The notes beneath the pieces are model-generated. The model saw only the letters and a program-made list of their open reading frames with translations. It was not told where the DNA came from and ran no database searches. The position numbers were made by a program, and so were the translations under genes. Below, piece by piece: positions 12,704-25,000 of a stretch of DNA of 64,000 bases (position 1 is its first letter; every line of letters starts with the position of its first letter). This DNA comes from Diprion similis (taxonomy: Eukaryota > Arthropoda > Insecta > Hymenoptera > Diprionidae), in contig NC_060115.1 in assembly GCF_021155765.1 (NCBI RefSeq), positions 3,472,001-3,536,000 of the forward strand, in the 5' to 3' direction.

Positions 12704-13406
12704 CTTACTGGACACATCAATCATCCGTCGGATGGTGAAATTGTGGATTTTCTACATGACATGACTTGTAGATTGACATAAAGCATCATAAAAGAACTGA
12801 TAATATTCAGGAAAAACGTGAAAGTGTCGAGTTTCATACTATTTTTTATAATTATATTTAGAATATAATTTTTTTTAAAAGTGGCAAAACGTTGCACAAG
12901 ATGTCCGGATAATAATCTATGCCAAAGGATGAATGACAGGGTGAATCGATTAGTGACTGTTTGGAATTTTCCAGAATATACCCAAGATTAGGTAGGTGGA
13001 TGATGGGGTGGGTGAATCCAATATGCGTAATAGGGGATACATGATAGAATATGTTGTGTGATTGACGCAGTTTGTTCCATAATATTTACATTTGTGGGCT
13101 CAGAATAAATACATGCGCCTGAGTGTGAAGAATTACACCTATCATAATAATGAATGTAGCACTCACAACTCTTGTGACTTGTAGATTTGTTTCTTTACAG
13201 AACAAAGCAATTAGTAAGCAGGAACATAATTGTACCATATTTTTTCAAATACAAGTTTACACTGAACTTAAGTCGACTTTCGATTTTGACAACGAGTCAT
13301 TGTACATGTAATTGTTCTTTAAAAGTTATCCACAATGCCATAAGTTGAGTAAAACGTTATTTTTAGTCATGTTCAGCACTTATATTTCAAACAATACAGT
13401 TTACTT
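12704..13406. other. Convergent 3' region of Nup37 and Gemin5
   Basis: This is the AT-rich interval between two stop codons facing each other. It contains the Nup37 3' UTR with an AATAAA at about 13104-13109, so the Nup37 message should end near 13.12 kb. No clear minus-strand AATAAA was found for Gemin5, so the two 3' UTRs could overlap. No coding frame or structured RNA was recognised. Confidence 0.6.
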
Positions 13407-16400
13407 TTATGAGGTAGCTTCCGTCCAGGTTTCCATCAAGATTCGCGACATTTTCTCTTCAGTTTCACCATGAAATAAAATACTTACTAGCTCACGTGCT
13501 TTACTGTACACAAGGATAGGGTTAGGAGCAGAGAGACGTTCGGTCAAATACTGTTCCCTATTCCTTCGAATCAGAGCAAGTCGTTTCATAAGACTTTCAA
13601 CATCTTCCTGAACGTCGTCATTGGTATTTTCAACCTTCTGTGATTTCCCTATAAAATATTAGTTTTATTTACCACTACTGACATTTTATAAAAAGTACCT
13701 AATTTAATTGCAATAGAGATGCTCAGAGATTAAGCATTAAAGGGATCAGCTAATCCAGCCATTGATTCAAATGTACTTTTTCAGAATCAGCTATAGAAAA
13801 TACTGCGGCCAAAAGCAGATGATAAGTTTGAAAAACTAACTGGTAAAATTTGACGATGACATCTTCAAGCACTCGAAAAACTCACTCACCCATGGCAATA
13901 GTCAATGTTCCTTCCAGTTTATTGACTTCAGCAGACATCATGTTGTGCCTGACTGTCTGCTTTTCCAATGCATCTCCAATCATATTCTCGATTAAAGATA
14001 TAACGAGATCTTGCCTGCCTTCCTTTTCCAATTGCGTGACATCTGAGTCTATGACCCAACTTAAAATCCCGTAACATAAATAAGCTCTCAAGCTCTTACG
14101 GATACTTGGCTCGCTTGCAGCAAATAGGCAATCTTCTGACATTGGGCTTTTTTCCTCCAACTGTGACAACAACTTTACTAAAAAGTTTTTGTACCGTCCT
14201 ACAACTGCTCTACCGGATTGATTCTCCTGATCATGCATTGTTGCTTCATATCGAGATGCTGCATCCGCTGCTGCGACAAGATGTTTAAGTCTCTTCTCAT
14301 TGTCAACGCATGTGGTTGCCAGAGCAATTTGACTACCCACTTCGAGCCAGAGCTACAATTAAAAGCTGTTAGACTGACAACAGTGAACGTGCATTATACC
14401 ATTTTTCATATCAAGTAACAAACAGTCATAACCAACAGCTTTGCACATCGTATTTAAGGACTTGGGTGCATAAATAATTACCGCTCTCGTGTCCTTAGAA
14501 ACCCCCACAGTTTCGAAACTTCTCAAAAGCTTTGTATAGTGATGATCGCAGTTTGGATAAAAATGTGATAAATTCCGTAGCATAGAGTGCTCAGCGTTTC
14601 CTTCAAGCCAGTTCCAAATTCGTCCATCGTTGCAATTGTCTAGTATTTCATTCATCTCTTTGAGAGCAGCAACTGTTACTTGATAGTGCTGAGAAGAATA
14701 GTAACATCATATTATAGTGCATCTGATGGCAGTATTCAACAATCCATGTGTGTACGCACATCAATTGATTTACAACTAAATGGTAGGCTATATTACTACA
14801 TGAACATATTAGTACATTCATATTAGTACACATTAGTACATACATACCAGAATTTGTGGAAATGTCTTAATCAAGTTTGCAATTGATTCGTAATCAGCCC
14901 TCAAAAGCGCTTCATTTACGGCTTGCTCAATAATAGTTGCACTAAATTCTTCATCTCCGGATTTTGAAGCCAGCCGAGCTGCAACTTCTAAGCTTCCCAT
15001 ATCTTTTCGTCTGCTTAACAGTCGAGCCGCTTCTTCATAGTTGCCTAATTTAATGTAGCTGTGGGTGACAGTGAATAAGCATTGTACCGGTCAGTATAGG
15101 TTTATAAATAAGAATTTCTTCATTTCCCACATTTTCAAATTGCTGGCAATGATACAAATGACACATATTTGATTGCCCCTTTTCCTTAACATGGATTACG
15201 ATATGCACGTATCATACAAACGTATTATCAAAGATAAAATTGCAATCTGTACCCACCATTGAACTGCTTCTTCAAAATTTCCTTCCTTAGCTGTGCCCAC
15301 TGCCCATGTTTCTAATAAGGAATCCACTAATGGATCTGATGCGTCGAGCTTACTCTTGGCTAACACATATGCTTCCTTGAACATCTTACCCTCGACGAAG
15401 ACCTGGATAGCTCGTTCAATTTTGTGTATGCACAAAAGGTATGAGACCGCTTTACGATGATTACCCTCAAACTCTAGTTGTTCGGCATAATTTTCACATG
15501 TCACTTGCCACTCTCTGAAAATTCCAATAAGTATATGTCTATAATAAAGTAATAATAATAAATAAATTTTTTCTCAGTGAACTACCCCTTGCAAAACAAT
15601 TTACTAATATTATCACATGTAATTCAGTTTTTTTGGGATGCTTACTTGTAAGAAAGGCTGGGTGCGAGTGAGACTAGAAAATCATTGAGTCGTTTTTCCT
15701 TTGTTGCTTCCTGCAAGTTATGCTTCAGATTATCGCACCATAAATCCATTTCAACGACCGTATCGAATTGTGACAGCTTGGCATGAACAGATTCTAAGGT
15801 ACATACCAGGTCATAAGTTTCGACTCTACTGAATGGGAATACGATCCAAGAAAGTATATCACTATGGCAGGATTCTAAAGTTTTGTTTGTCTTGTAAAAA
15901 CTTGTTACAAATATGTTGCTTACTTTCCGTATCCAATAATTGGATAACATCTTCTTTACTTCCAAAAATGGATGAAATTTGAAATTTTCCAATCGAATCC
16001 TTAGTGCTGTCTGCATCACATACATTATCAGAAATCTGACTTGGGCCTTCCTCAACACTGGATAATCGATCAGACCTTTCAAAAAGCTCTGTAATTGAAC
16101 TCAGTAATGATTCTTTATTATGCGTAGCCTTTGCCATCGCCGGAAAATACGTGGGTTTTTTACTTTTTTTCCTTTTAATTTGATCCATTGCCAGGCTCTC
16201 TTTGATTTCTGAAAGTAGACGTGGTTTTTACCATCACACTCGAAGTTATAACATTTTATGCTGATTTGCTGACGATGCAAAACATTAAAGTGAAAATAAA
16301 AATTTGCAATACTATACCCTGTTCGGTTGTTGCGTTTTCAACAGTTGTTACATTAGGTACATTATCGTCAAGCCCGTTTATTGGAACCTCATTAACGTTG

Positions 16401-19400
16401 CTCGCTTGATTTACCTCTATCCTTTCGGTTTTATGTTTGTTCTTTTTCGTTCTTACTTTTTTTGGTTTCAATTGATTTTCCGCAGCGGGCCTTACTTCCT
16501 GCTCAGACACTTTCCATATTCTAACTGTGAAATCTGCGGATCCAGTGATTATCAAGTCGGGGTCTAAGGGGCTCCACATGCAACTGTATACAGGACCACA
16601 ATGGCCTGTGTAAGTTCCCATCAACTCCTGAGATTCTGTCTTCCATACCTGAAATCATAATTTGTCCAGAGGTTTAAATGAATGTCAAACTGATACAATA
16701 ACTTTTAACGAGCATTGTAAAAGTCTCATCTTCAGTTGGTAGGATTTTTTTTTTTTTAGAATGCGCATATACGCATGTATGGCAATGAAGGAGTTGATCT
16801 AACTCATCACAGATTTTTTAGAGACATTCGTAGTGACTAATACAGAGATAACTTACGCCTGCTTACCTGGACAGTGTTGTCGCAACTTGCCGATGCTAGA
16901 TATCCACTGATATGCGGACTCCACGACAAATCAAAAATTTTCGCTGTATGTCCCATCAATGTACAGACAATTTTTGGCAACGACGATCCTCCGATCATGG
17001 TCGATGCACCGGATGTTCCTGTACAGTTTGCGGCGAGATCAGTCAAGTCAAGTATAACAATAGAGTTAGCAATAGTCGACACAGCCAACTGATGGCGGAG
17101 AGGGGACAGATCGATATCTGTAGCAGTACTTTCAGGATGCCATTCGAGGCATTGGACAGATTTTTTAAATGAATGAATTGCTGTGCCACATTCTTTCAAA
17201 TTGCGATTTAGGAACGAAACAGATCTAGGTGGAAAGAGAATAATCATGATAATTACTTCCAAACTTGCCATACACGAATAACTTGTATGGGGTGAGGGAG
17301 GAATGAGTTAGTAACCATCATTATGCATGTATTCAACAACATACCCGTTTTCAAGACCGATTGCAAGACACGAGTAGTCTGGCTTCCAAGAAAATTCTGT
17401 ACAATCCTTTTTAATAACAGAAGTTGGTTCTGCAACACAAGTGTGAGATTATGTGCATGTGAAAACGTGACAATATCATTGATTCTTTATGAGGAGACCC
17501 TGGACAAGTTTCGCAGATCTTGTGTTTCAGGGAAACTGACAGTCCTTTTCACGTATTCTGGTGAATCGCAATACACAGGGTCATGTGGTTGCTGAATACT
17601 CGACCCTTGAGTTTAGAAAGCAGAGATGATTGTGCAGACTCCGGATAGCGCCGGCTGCATTAGTCGAACTCGCGTTCAAAAACCGAGAAATGACCCTGTA
17701 TTATAGAACTACACAATCTAACCAAAACACAGTTTCTACAAGACTTGTTGGAATCCTTTAACAACAGATAATCCATTCTCCACACTCACCTTGATTTGGC
17801 TTTTCTGGATTGTAGTAAATCAATTCTCCATCACCGCACGAATACAGAACATAAGTACTTTTGCCATTCGGTTCTGGACCCCAGCCAAGGGTGTATACCG
17901 TATGTCTATGATATTGCCTATACAGAATAGGGGGTTTGCTCGTATTTGTATCAAATACACCCACACGACCTTCTCCAGTTCCAAAGGCCAACAAATTTTC
18001 CTTCTCAGGATGCCAGGATATCTACAAGTAATAATATTTGTATAATATTTACATAAGTTTAAACCTAGATAAGTACAAGATTAATATAATTTCCCACCAT
18101 AAGTGACATTTGAGACTGACATCAATTCATTCTTCCTTGATACATATTTGGAAACTACACGATTCAAGATATTTGACCTACTGGGGTTTCTAAGGAGGAT
18201 GAACACCAAACAATCAAATAGCTTCACGCTTACAAGGGTATTGTTTTTTTGGGGAATATTTTGTCAGGTGGAATGGTCTCACAACTAGTCTTATAATTAT
18301 TTACTCATAATTCCACTAATAATTAGTAACGCAGGGTCTAGAAACAGCATCCCCAGGGCTAAAGACCTGGAAACTTGGTCTGAATGTGTAAAAATCAATT
18401 TCAAATTATTATTTCGTAACATGCAATAGCCTAATAAGCAATTGACTATAGATGCATATCTGCACCTCTTCCGAACTTCATCTGTTACATGTCCTACTTA
18501 TTTGTAACGGTATTTTGCAACTCATTGTCACAAGTCCATGTATTTATAATAAACAAACAGATAAATGGAACATTTGAATGAGTTGGGTTGAGATACAGCT
18601 AAAGTAACTCACAGCCATAACTTTTCCCTTTATTTTTTGCCACAGCATGGTGACATCGAAACTATTTTTGTGAGGCTCGCTCAAATTCCACAGTCTCAGC
18701 ATTGCGTCGCCAACTCCAAAGGCAACTCTAGATGTATCTAACGGAGAGGCAGCAATACAATATGTATAGCCACCTTGCGTTGGAACGTTGTATGTTATTT
18801 CTGAATTGGCAGCGGTCACTTGGCAGCAAACTATGTGACGATCTTGAGCTATCGTCCAAACCGTGATGCTGTAATGATTTTATGAATTGCCTTTGTTATT
18901 AAATTATTTTAATTATAACTGCAGCATTATTATTGTTGTCTTTGGTGTTATTGATATCGAATAATTGATCTCACAGTAACTAGTTTCAGAGGTAGCATAG
19001 ATATACCTGCTTGTATCTGCCAACCTCCAATTAGAATCGCTCGCTTCCATCCCACCTTGCACATTGGCAATACAGAAAAGTCCTCTGGAATGATAAGCGT
19101 GAATCAACTTACATCCATGTTTAGGCTTCGAGTTTATCGACAAGTCCCAGGATATCAATTCACCCCAACTGGAGCTACTAAGCAATAATTTTGGTGCTGC
19201 CCAACACACAGCGATCCAGCCACCTGTTGCTGCCCCTAATTTACTTCTATGCTGGTGAGAATCCAGGGGAGTATTTGGCAAGGTTAGCGTGATTTGATAT
19301 CTGCCATCTCCGCCAGCTCTCCAAACATATATAGACCTGATCAAAGAGATTGAAAACTTACTAATGATTACAGAACTTGTGAAAATGCTAAGAGGATGCG

Positions 19401-20350
19401 ATACAATCATGTTTAGTACATTGAGTCAGATTGTAATATTTCAATCACAGAATTTATATCAAATTAATTGTGATCACCTGTCTTTACTACCAGAGGCTAG
19501 AAGAGAATCCTTGGCTTGGGTACCGCTTATAACGTTCGAATCTACTGGACACCACGAGAGGCTGGATATTTCAGTATCATGTCCTCGTAGTTTATAGACG
19601 ATTTTGCCATTACCGTGTACATTGATCACATAGACTAATCCACTTTTTGTGCCAGCTGCTACTAAATCAGGATTATGTGGACAGCAGGATAAACAGGTAG
19701 CTGTTACCTTCCCTAAGGAAATTTGTTGTGTCATGTTGTGAACTACATTCCAGATGACAAGAAATCCGTCAGTGCTGAGACAACAAACAATGTTCATATT
19801 GGCTCTTGACCAATCAACGCCTACAACTTTCTGCTGCGCCTAAAAATGTCAAGGTACGTGCAATGTATAGTTACAGTATCGAAAACCAGATGACTAGAAG
19901 CATATGCATCACTGGGCAAACATTATTTAGCACCAACTATTGAAAGAATGTAATTAAGACATCGTCTAAATCTATGGATTTATTTTGGTGAGTTTCCGAG
20001 ACTCGTAATGAACCTTATGGTAACTTAAACTATAAACTCACGTCGATGTAAGAGTGAGCCATGACCGCATTCATCGAATCCACATTCCAAATTCTAACAA
20101 CATTTTCATCACCACCAGAGACTAGTAGGTTGTGATTCGCCTCTCCAAACTTTGGCGAAAAGGCCAGAGATGTTACTCTGTCTACATGAGCATCGCTGAT
20201 AATAGAATATTTGTAAACATTTCTATCCCTTTGGAATGTTGCAACAACAATGGAGTTTCTTGCACCCCAAGCTACGGTTCCATCTTTGGCACAGGCCAAG
20301 ATATTAGCAAGATACCAGTTTGGTGACGGAGGTAACGTTGCTTCGTTCAT
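13407..20350 (-). CDS. Gemin5: Gem-associated protein 5 (Gemin5)
   Basis: Gemin5 is the SMN-complex subunit that binds the snRNA Sm site and cap and delivers snRNA for snRNP assembly; the Drosophila homologue is rigor mortis. Fifteen coding exons (minus): 20350-20042, 19839-19478, 19336-19007, 18868-18613, 18021-17790, 17429-17345, 17224-16867, 16648-16318, 16208-15924, 15823-15646, 15514-15257, 15058-14848, 14688-14400, 14339-13890, 13648-13407, giving 1391 aa in one frame. Residues 1 to about 690 are WD repeats that would form the twin propeller (TLPPSPNWYLANIL, GHDTEISSLSWCPVDSN, TEFSWKPDYSCLAIG, GHTAKIFDLSWSP, GHCGPVYSCMWSPLDPDLI). About 700-850 is a lysine-rich, low-order linker. About 870-1090 is the helical TPR-like dimerisation region (AIQVFVEGKMFKEAYVLAKSK, QCYIKLGNYEEAARLLSRRKD). 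The C-terminal helix is ESLMKRLALIRRNREQYL. A 5'-UTR acceptor lies just upstream of the ATG. Two splice sites were decided by phase and homology: tandem AGs before exon 10, and a 60-nt intron before exon 14. Confidence 0.95.
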
Positions 20351-20756
20351 AGTGACTCTTTAACTCTGAAAGTTTAAACAAAAGATTTGAACGTCATTAT
20401 TGCTGTCCGACCTGGTATTATGTGGCGACGTAGAAAATGTGTAGGTTGTTGCAGACGTAAACAAACTGTCACGTGCATACTATGGACACGCCGGTATGGC
20501 AGCATAACGTGAATATGAAGACGCAGTAAAATGTTTATTGAGAAAATAAATAGTGGTCAAGTATGATTGTATATTTATATGTTACACGCACACATTGAAA
20601 CTTACCTACGTGACTGTATGTCGCCAACGACGCGATTAAATCTAAATAAACCTATTGACAATTGTGCACGATATTCTTGTATATGTACGCAACCACGCTG
20701 AAACACGCGCACGCATATGAATCTACACTTATACGTACATGAGTATGAACCTCTGT

Positions 20757-20773
20757 AGGTTATGTTAGGTTAG
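20757..20773 (+). repeat. Interstitial TTAGG telomere-like motif
   Basis: The string ggttatgttaggttag carries two TTAGG units with one diverged neighbour. It sits upstream of Gemin5, the third promoter region in this window with such a motif. Confidence 0.55.
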
Positions 20774-20855
20774 ATTCAAAAACGTTGAGGTATGGTTGGA
20801 ACACGCTGCGCTGTCAGAGCTGTCAGAGAGAGCTAGAAGTATCTGCTCTTATAGG

Positions 20856-20982
20856 GTGCGTTCCGAAACTAGCTGGCAGCGGTAAAAACTCCCCAGGACT
20901 GAAACAGAGCTAGTCCTAAACTCGGCAGTACAAAAGAGATAAGAGATTGTTGACAGCATTGGAATCTAATTTCGGAACGCAC
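20856..20982. mobile_element. Short TIR element (MITE-like), 127 bp
   Basis: Perfect 13-bp terminal inverted repeats, gtgcgttccgaaa at 20856-20868 and tttcggaacgcac at 20970-20982, bound a 127-bp non-coding body. TATAG flanks both sides (about 20850-20854 and 20984-20988), one base outside each TIR, consistent with a 5-bp target duplication. An internal aggact...agtcct palindrome is also present. The element is in the upstream region of Gemin5. No superfamily is assigned. Confidence 0.7.
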
Positions 20983-21884
20983 GTATAGTTGAAGTAGCCA
21001 ACGGAAGAACCTGGAACGCCGAAGAGTGCAACTGCATCTTTGCAAATGATCGACGGAACGTGATCGAATTTTCGCACGATTTTCTATGGTTCGTCGATGG
21101 GTGCGAATACAGTGCAGAATAATGCGAAGCATATTTAGAATGGCGAATTGCTGTTGTATACTATGGAAAATAAACTAATTACAAACATTACCAAATTCTT
21201 ATATTTTGAGGTTTATATACTTTTGTACCTTTACCAATATTTGTAGTTCATTCATTCTCACTCACTCGCTCATTATATGGTAAACACGGGTTGGGTCGCA
21301 CCTGTAAGCGCCTATCATTGAAATTTAGTTCCATTTAGTACCAAAAATCTGTTTCGTTTGAGAAGGCGCTAGTACTTGGGGAACACGAAAAACGCGAGCA
21401 TCGGCTCTGAGACTTTTCCCTTATGTTGATGTTCGTTTCAACGACGGCGCGCCGATCGTTTTTAAATACTAAATATACGTTAAAAAACAGGGATAGAGTT
21501 AATGATTGTTCTTAAAGACCAATCTTACAGAACGGAGCAGGCGAGGACGCGGCAATCCATCATCTATTCAGTGTAAGTTTCAACTTGACCTATAACCTAT
21601 CGTCAATATGTACAAACCGCGGAAACAACGCGGATCTATTTTGCAGCAGGTACTTTTTCCAAGTATAAATATGATTTTTACCGGCAATTCTGATACTATT
21701 TTTCAAAGTACATGCAGTCCGCTCAGCCTCCATCAAAATGGCAAAATAGATCGATGATTTAGTTACGATTAGTGAAACTTTTCCTCCCTCGTGTTGGAAG
21801 ATCTGTGTTCGCATTATAGGTATATTTACTATACGTTTACATACATACCTACTGTTTACCTGTACGTACGCGAAAAGTATTAGG

Positions 21885-21885
21885 A

Positions 21886-21924
<39 letters not shown>

Positions 21925-22006
21925 CAATCAAGAGAGAGAAAAGCACTTATCAATTGTGTCCTAGAGTTGTAAGGGGCCGGAAGCAAGAAGAGAGAGAGAG
22001 AGAGAG
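21885..22006. repeat. GA/CT microsatellite tracts
   Basis: Two (GA)n tracts, 21885-21923 and 21988-22006, are separated by about 65 bp and lie in the presumed 5' intron of the plus-strand gene, within 200 bp of its start codon. GA arrays near insect promoters can bind GAGA-type factors. That role is inference; the sequence alone shows only the repeat. Confidence 0.85.
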
Positions 22007-22074
22007 CAAGAACAACTTCGCGGCTGGTCACTGCGAAAACGTTTGATAGGCGCGAATAAAGGATTTGGAATGAC

Positions 22075-25000
22075 ATGTGCGAGGTAATCGATGATGGCCA
22101 AGGTGAGCAGGCCCCAATCCAAGAAGATGGTACGAATCGTCCAAACAAATTAACTGCGTTGGTTCACTCGACACAATTACATTGAATACTCCAATTTCAC
22201 CCGTCGGATTTAAACTTTTACGCCGAGGTCGAGATTGCAGATACATGAGATTAATGGAAAAATTATGCAAACTAAAAATCGACGCAACAAGTTTTCAGGA
22301 GATGAGGAATTTCAACAAAATGTTAAAATACACAATTTTCCAAACTGAAACCTTGACAGAAATCGAAAAATTCCGTAAATCGAACCTCTACATTGTTGTA
22401 AAGGCCTAAGTTCGGTATGACATTAAATTTATCTACTGTGAATGTAATTGTGTCAGACGCACCAATGCAGCCATTCTCTTTTCCAATCTGTTTATACATT
22501 CAAACTCTCCAATTTTTGTATTCGCAATAAAATTCCTTAGCGCCAATGAACAAAAATGAATATATCCCGAAGCTGGGGCTTCTAAATTTCAGAGAAATGT
22601 AGAACTTTGCAGGAAAGAAAATTGCATTAAAAAATGGGGAAAAATCGTTGACATTTTTGAAACATTAACCGGACGTATGTGATCAAAACTTACGTATGAT
22701 TCGTTTCCAGATGCGTTGGAAAAAATCTTTTCGGAATGCGATGGACCGTCAAATGGCAAAGTTGCAGTTGCGAAGCTCATGGATTACATGTACAATCAAA
22801 TGTCTGCGCACGGCAGGTGAGCGTCCATGTAATGGGTATTACATCGTTTATCTCGTTTCCGCATTCCTTCGGACGTATTGCGGACTTATTTCAGCTTCAA
22901 AACACTCACTGAAAAATAATTCGGAACGGGTTTAGATAAATTATAAATCCGGTTGAATTTTCGATGTACCAAAGTCAAAGTCTTTGATTCATTGCGAGAC
23001 TTGATTGAATTTATGCTTTGTCGCAGCCCGGAAATTCTCAATGATCTTCGTAAATCGATGTGCGCTATATCTTACAACGGCGAAGTAACCCGACAGCAAT
23101 ATTATGACGTTTCACGATCCTGGCTGGCGAAAATACGCAAAGATCAAGATCATCATGAAAACCATCAAGACGGTAACAATAATCTTCGCATCGATGAAAG
23201 CAGGTGTGTTTGCCATCGCAATACGACTCGTATGAATCATTTTCGATCCTAATTCCGTACATCGTTATTAACGCTAAATCGTGATGATTACAGTCGAGCT
23301 ACAAGTCAACTCACCGGATGTGGCGACGATGCAACGGTTTCGTCTGAGTCGGGACCAGACACCGCGTCAACCCTCCATGGTAAGCACTAAATTCCGAGAG
23401 AACCTTATACCAGACTTCTCCAATGAAATTAATGTTATGATTATTAATCGATAATGTCCTGTATTCCCTGTTATATTTCTATTTAGGATTCCTTGAACTC
23501 TCCACGAGCACCGTCGCTGATACATCAAGAAGGTAATCATGACTGTCATAGTCAATACTCAACTGCATATCCAGGCATTCATTAACACTCTATAAAACAT
23601 TAATACGCACGCAATGTCTAAATGAGAATAGGACGGGAATCCATGGTCATAGTTCAGTAAAATTCACCTTTCAGCTTGATATCTAAAAACTCTTCGCGAA
23701 ATCATGCGGAAATAAATAATTGAACGAAACGTAGGAGCTTCAAGCACAAATTCGATATGGATTATTGCGACAGTATTGTAGGTACTTTGGGCTTAAAAGT
23801 TTTTAACGCCATATATTTCTTATGTTTGAAAATGGACAGATGCAAGAACGAGGACAGTTTCTTCGGGGATTTATCCGCTGTTAGCGGTAATTGGTACTTA
23901 GTAACGGACAATCCTCTTTGCGAGACGACACGAGATCTACAGCTGCGGGTGCAGAGGTGCACAGTGGAGAATGACCACCTCAAGGAGGAACTGCAACGCT
24001 CCGAAGATTCGATAGCACTGTTGGAAAGGCAGCTGAACATGACTCGCAGGAAATTGTACGTATGTGTGATTACATTTTGCGGTATGTCCTCTCCAGAGAA
24101 AGTGCGTACTATTTTGACCTTCCTGAAATAGAGACAACTTCAGCTATTTATACAGAATTTAGAATCGATTTTGCTCGGATATACATCGCAGGTGTGCGGA
24201 GTATAATGAAACTATTTCATGCTGATGACTCTACTGATTTACACGATATCCTACGATGTTTCAGGGAATTGGCTAACGAAAAGTGCGTTAGGCTGCAGCT
24301 GGAAGACGAAGAACATCACACCGAACTCGCCAAAGCCGAGAGGGACCGCCAGGCTCTCCGAGCAAGAAATCAACATCTTGAGAGGGAAAATTTCCGGACA
24401 GGCAGGGAACTCGATGATGCTGTTACGGAGGTTCGTATTTCGTGTAAACGACCGACGCACTCGTACGGACCTCAACACTGCGAGTTTCGGCTCTGATCAG
24501 CTTGAAGGTCTATTGCTCTGTTCTAGAAAGTCGTAGTGCTATGTATTTGCGTACAGCAAACCCGGCGTGAAGAACCGGACGTAAGTCCACCCTGTAATTT
24601 TGAAACCTTTGCAGAACACAAACTGTTTACAGATAAATGGATCAGATCACTCATTAGTTACGCATCGCGAATTTTCCCTCACATTTTGTATCACTGCTCA
24701 GCCCCTGCGAGATTTGTCGTTAAATTAAATAGCCTATCAAAATTAGAAGTCATCACGCTGTCAATAGAAAAAAAAACCTGACGCGAATCGGTTTAGCGGA
24801 TCCTAATTAATTAAGTTATGGCCCCATTAGGACCCCTAATTATAGGCAAATCGAGGTACAACTCCACTTTGATTGTGGGCAGCACCGAGGCTCGTTTTTC
24901 AAACGACTAAAAAACTCTAATTAAAAATTCCTTTCAACAAGAATTAGATTATGCTAGTATATTTGTGTTGTGAAAAAAATTTCAATCTTTAGCCACGAAA

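Larger units (their letters stand above)
20351..22074. promoter_or_regulatory. Divergent upstream region of Gemin5 and the KASH-like gene
   Basis: Gemin5 (minus) and the large plus-strand gene diverge from this 1.7 kb region. For Gemin5, an acceptor about 15 nt upstream of the ATG (minus, actttcag near 20365) implies a non-coding first exon further right. A TTAGG motif is at about 20757-20773 and a short inverted-repeat element at 20856-20982. For the plus gene, a strong donor GTAAGT at 21573 and a candidate acceptor at 22048-22049 suggest a non-coding first exon ending at about 21572. Two GA tracts (21885-21923 and 21988-22006) lie in that 5' intron. Confidence 0.5.

Noticed and set aside
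17253-17290. Possible Gemin5 microexon encoding IRVWQVWK
   Set aside because: It looks WD-like, but the flanking exons (17345 and 17224) already join in phase as ENG|SVSFLN, and no acceptor/donor pair fits the required phase.
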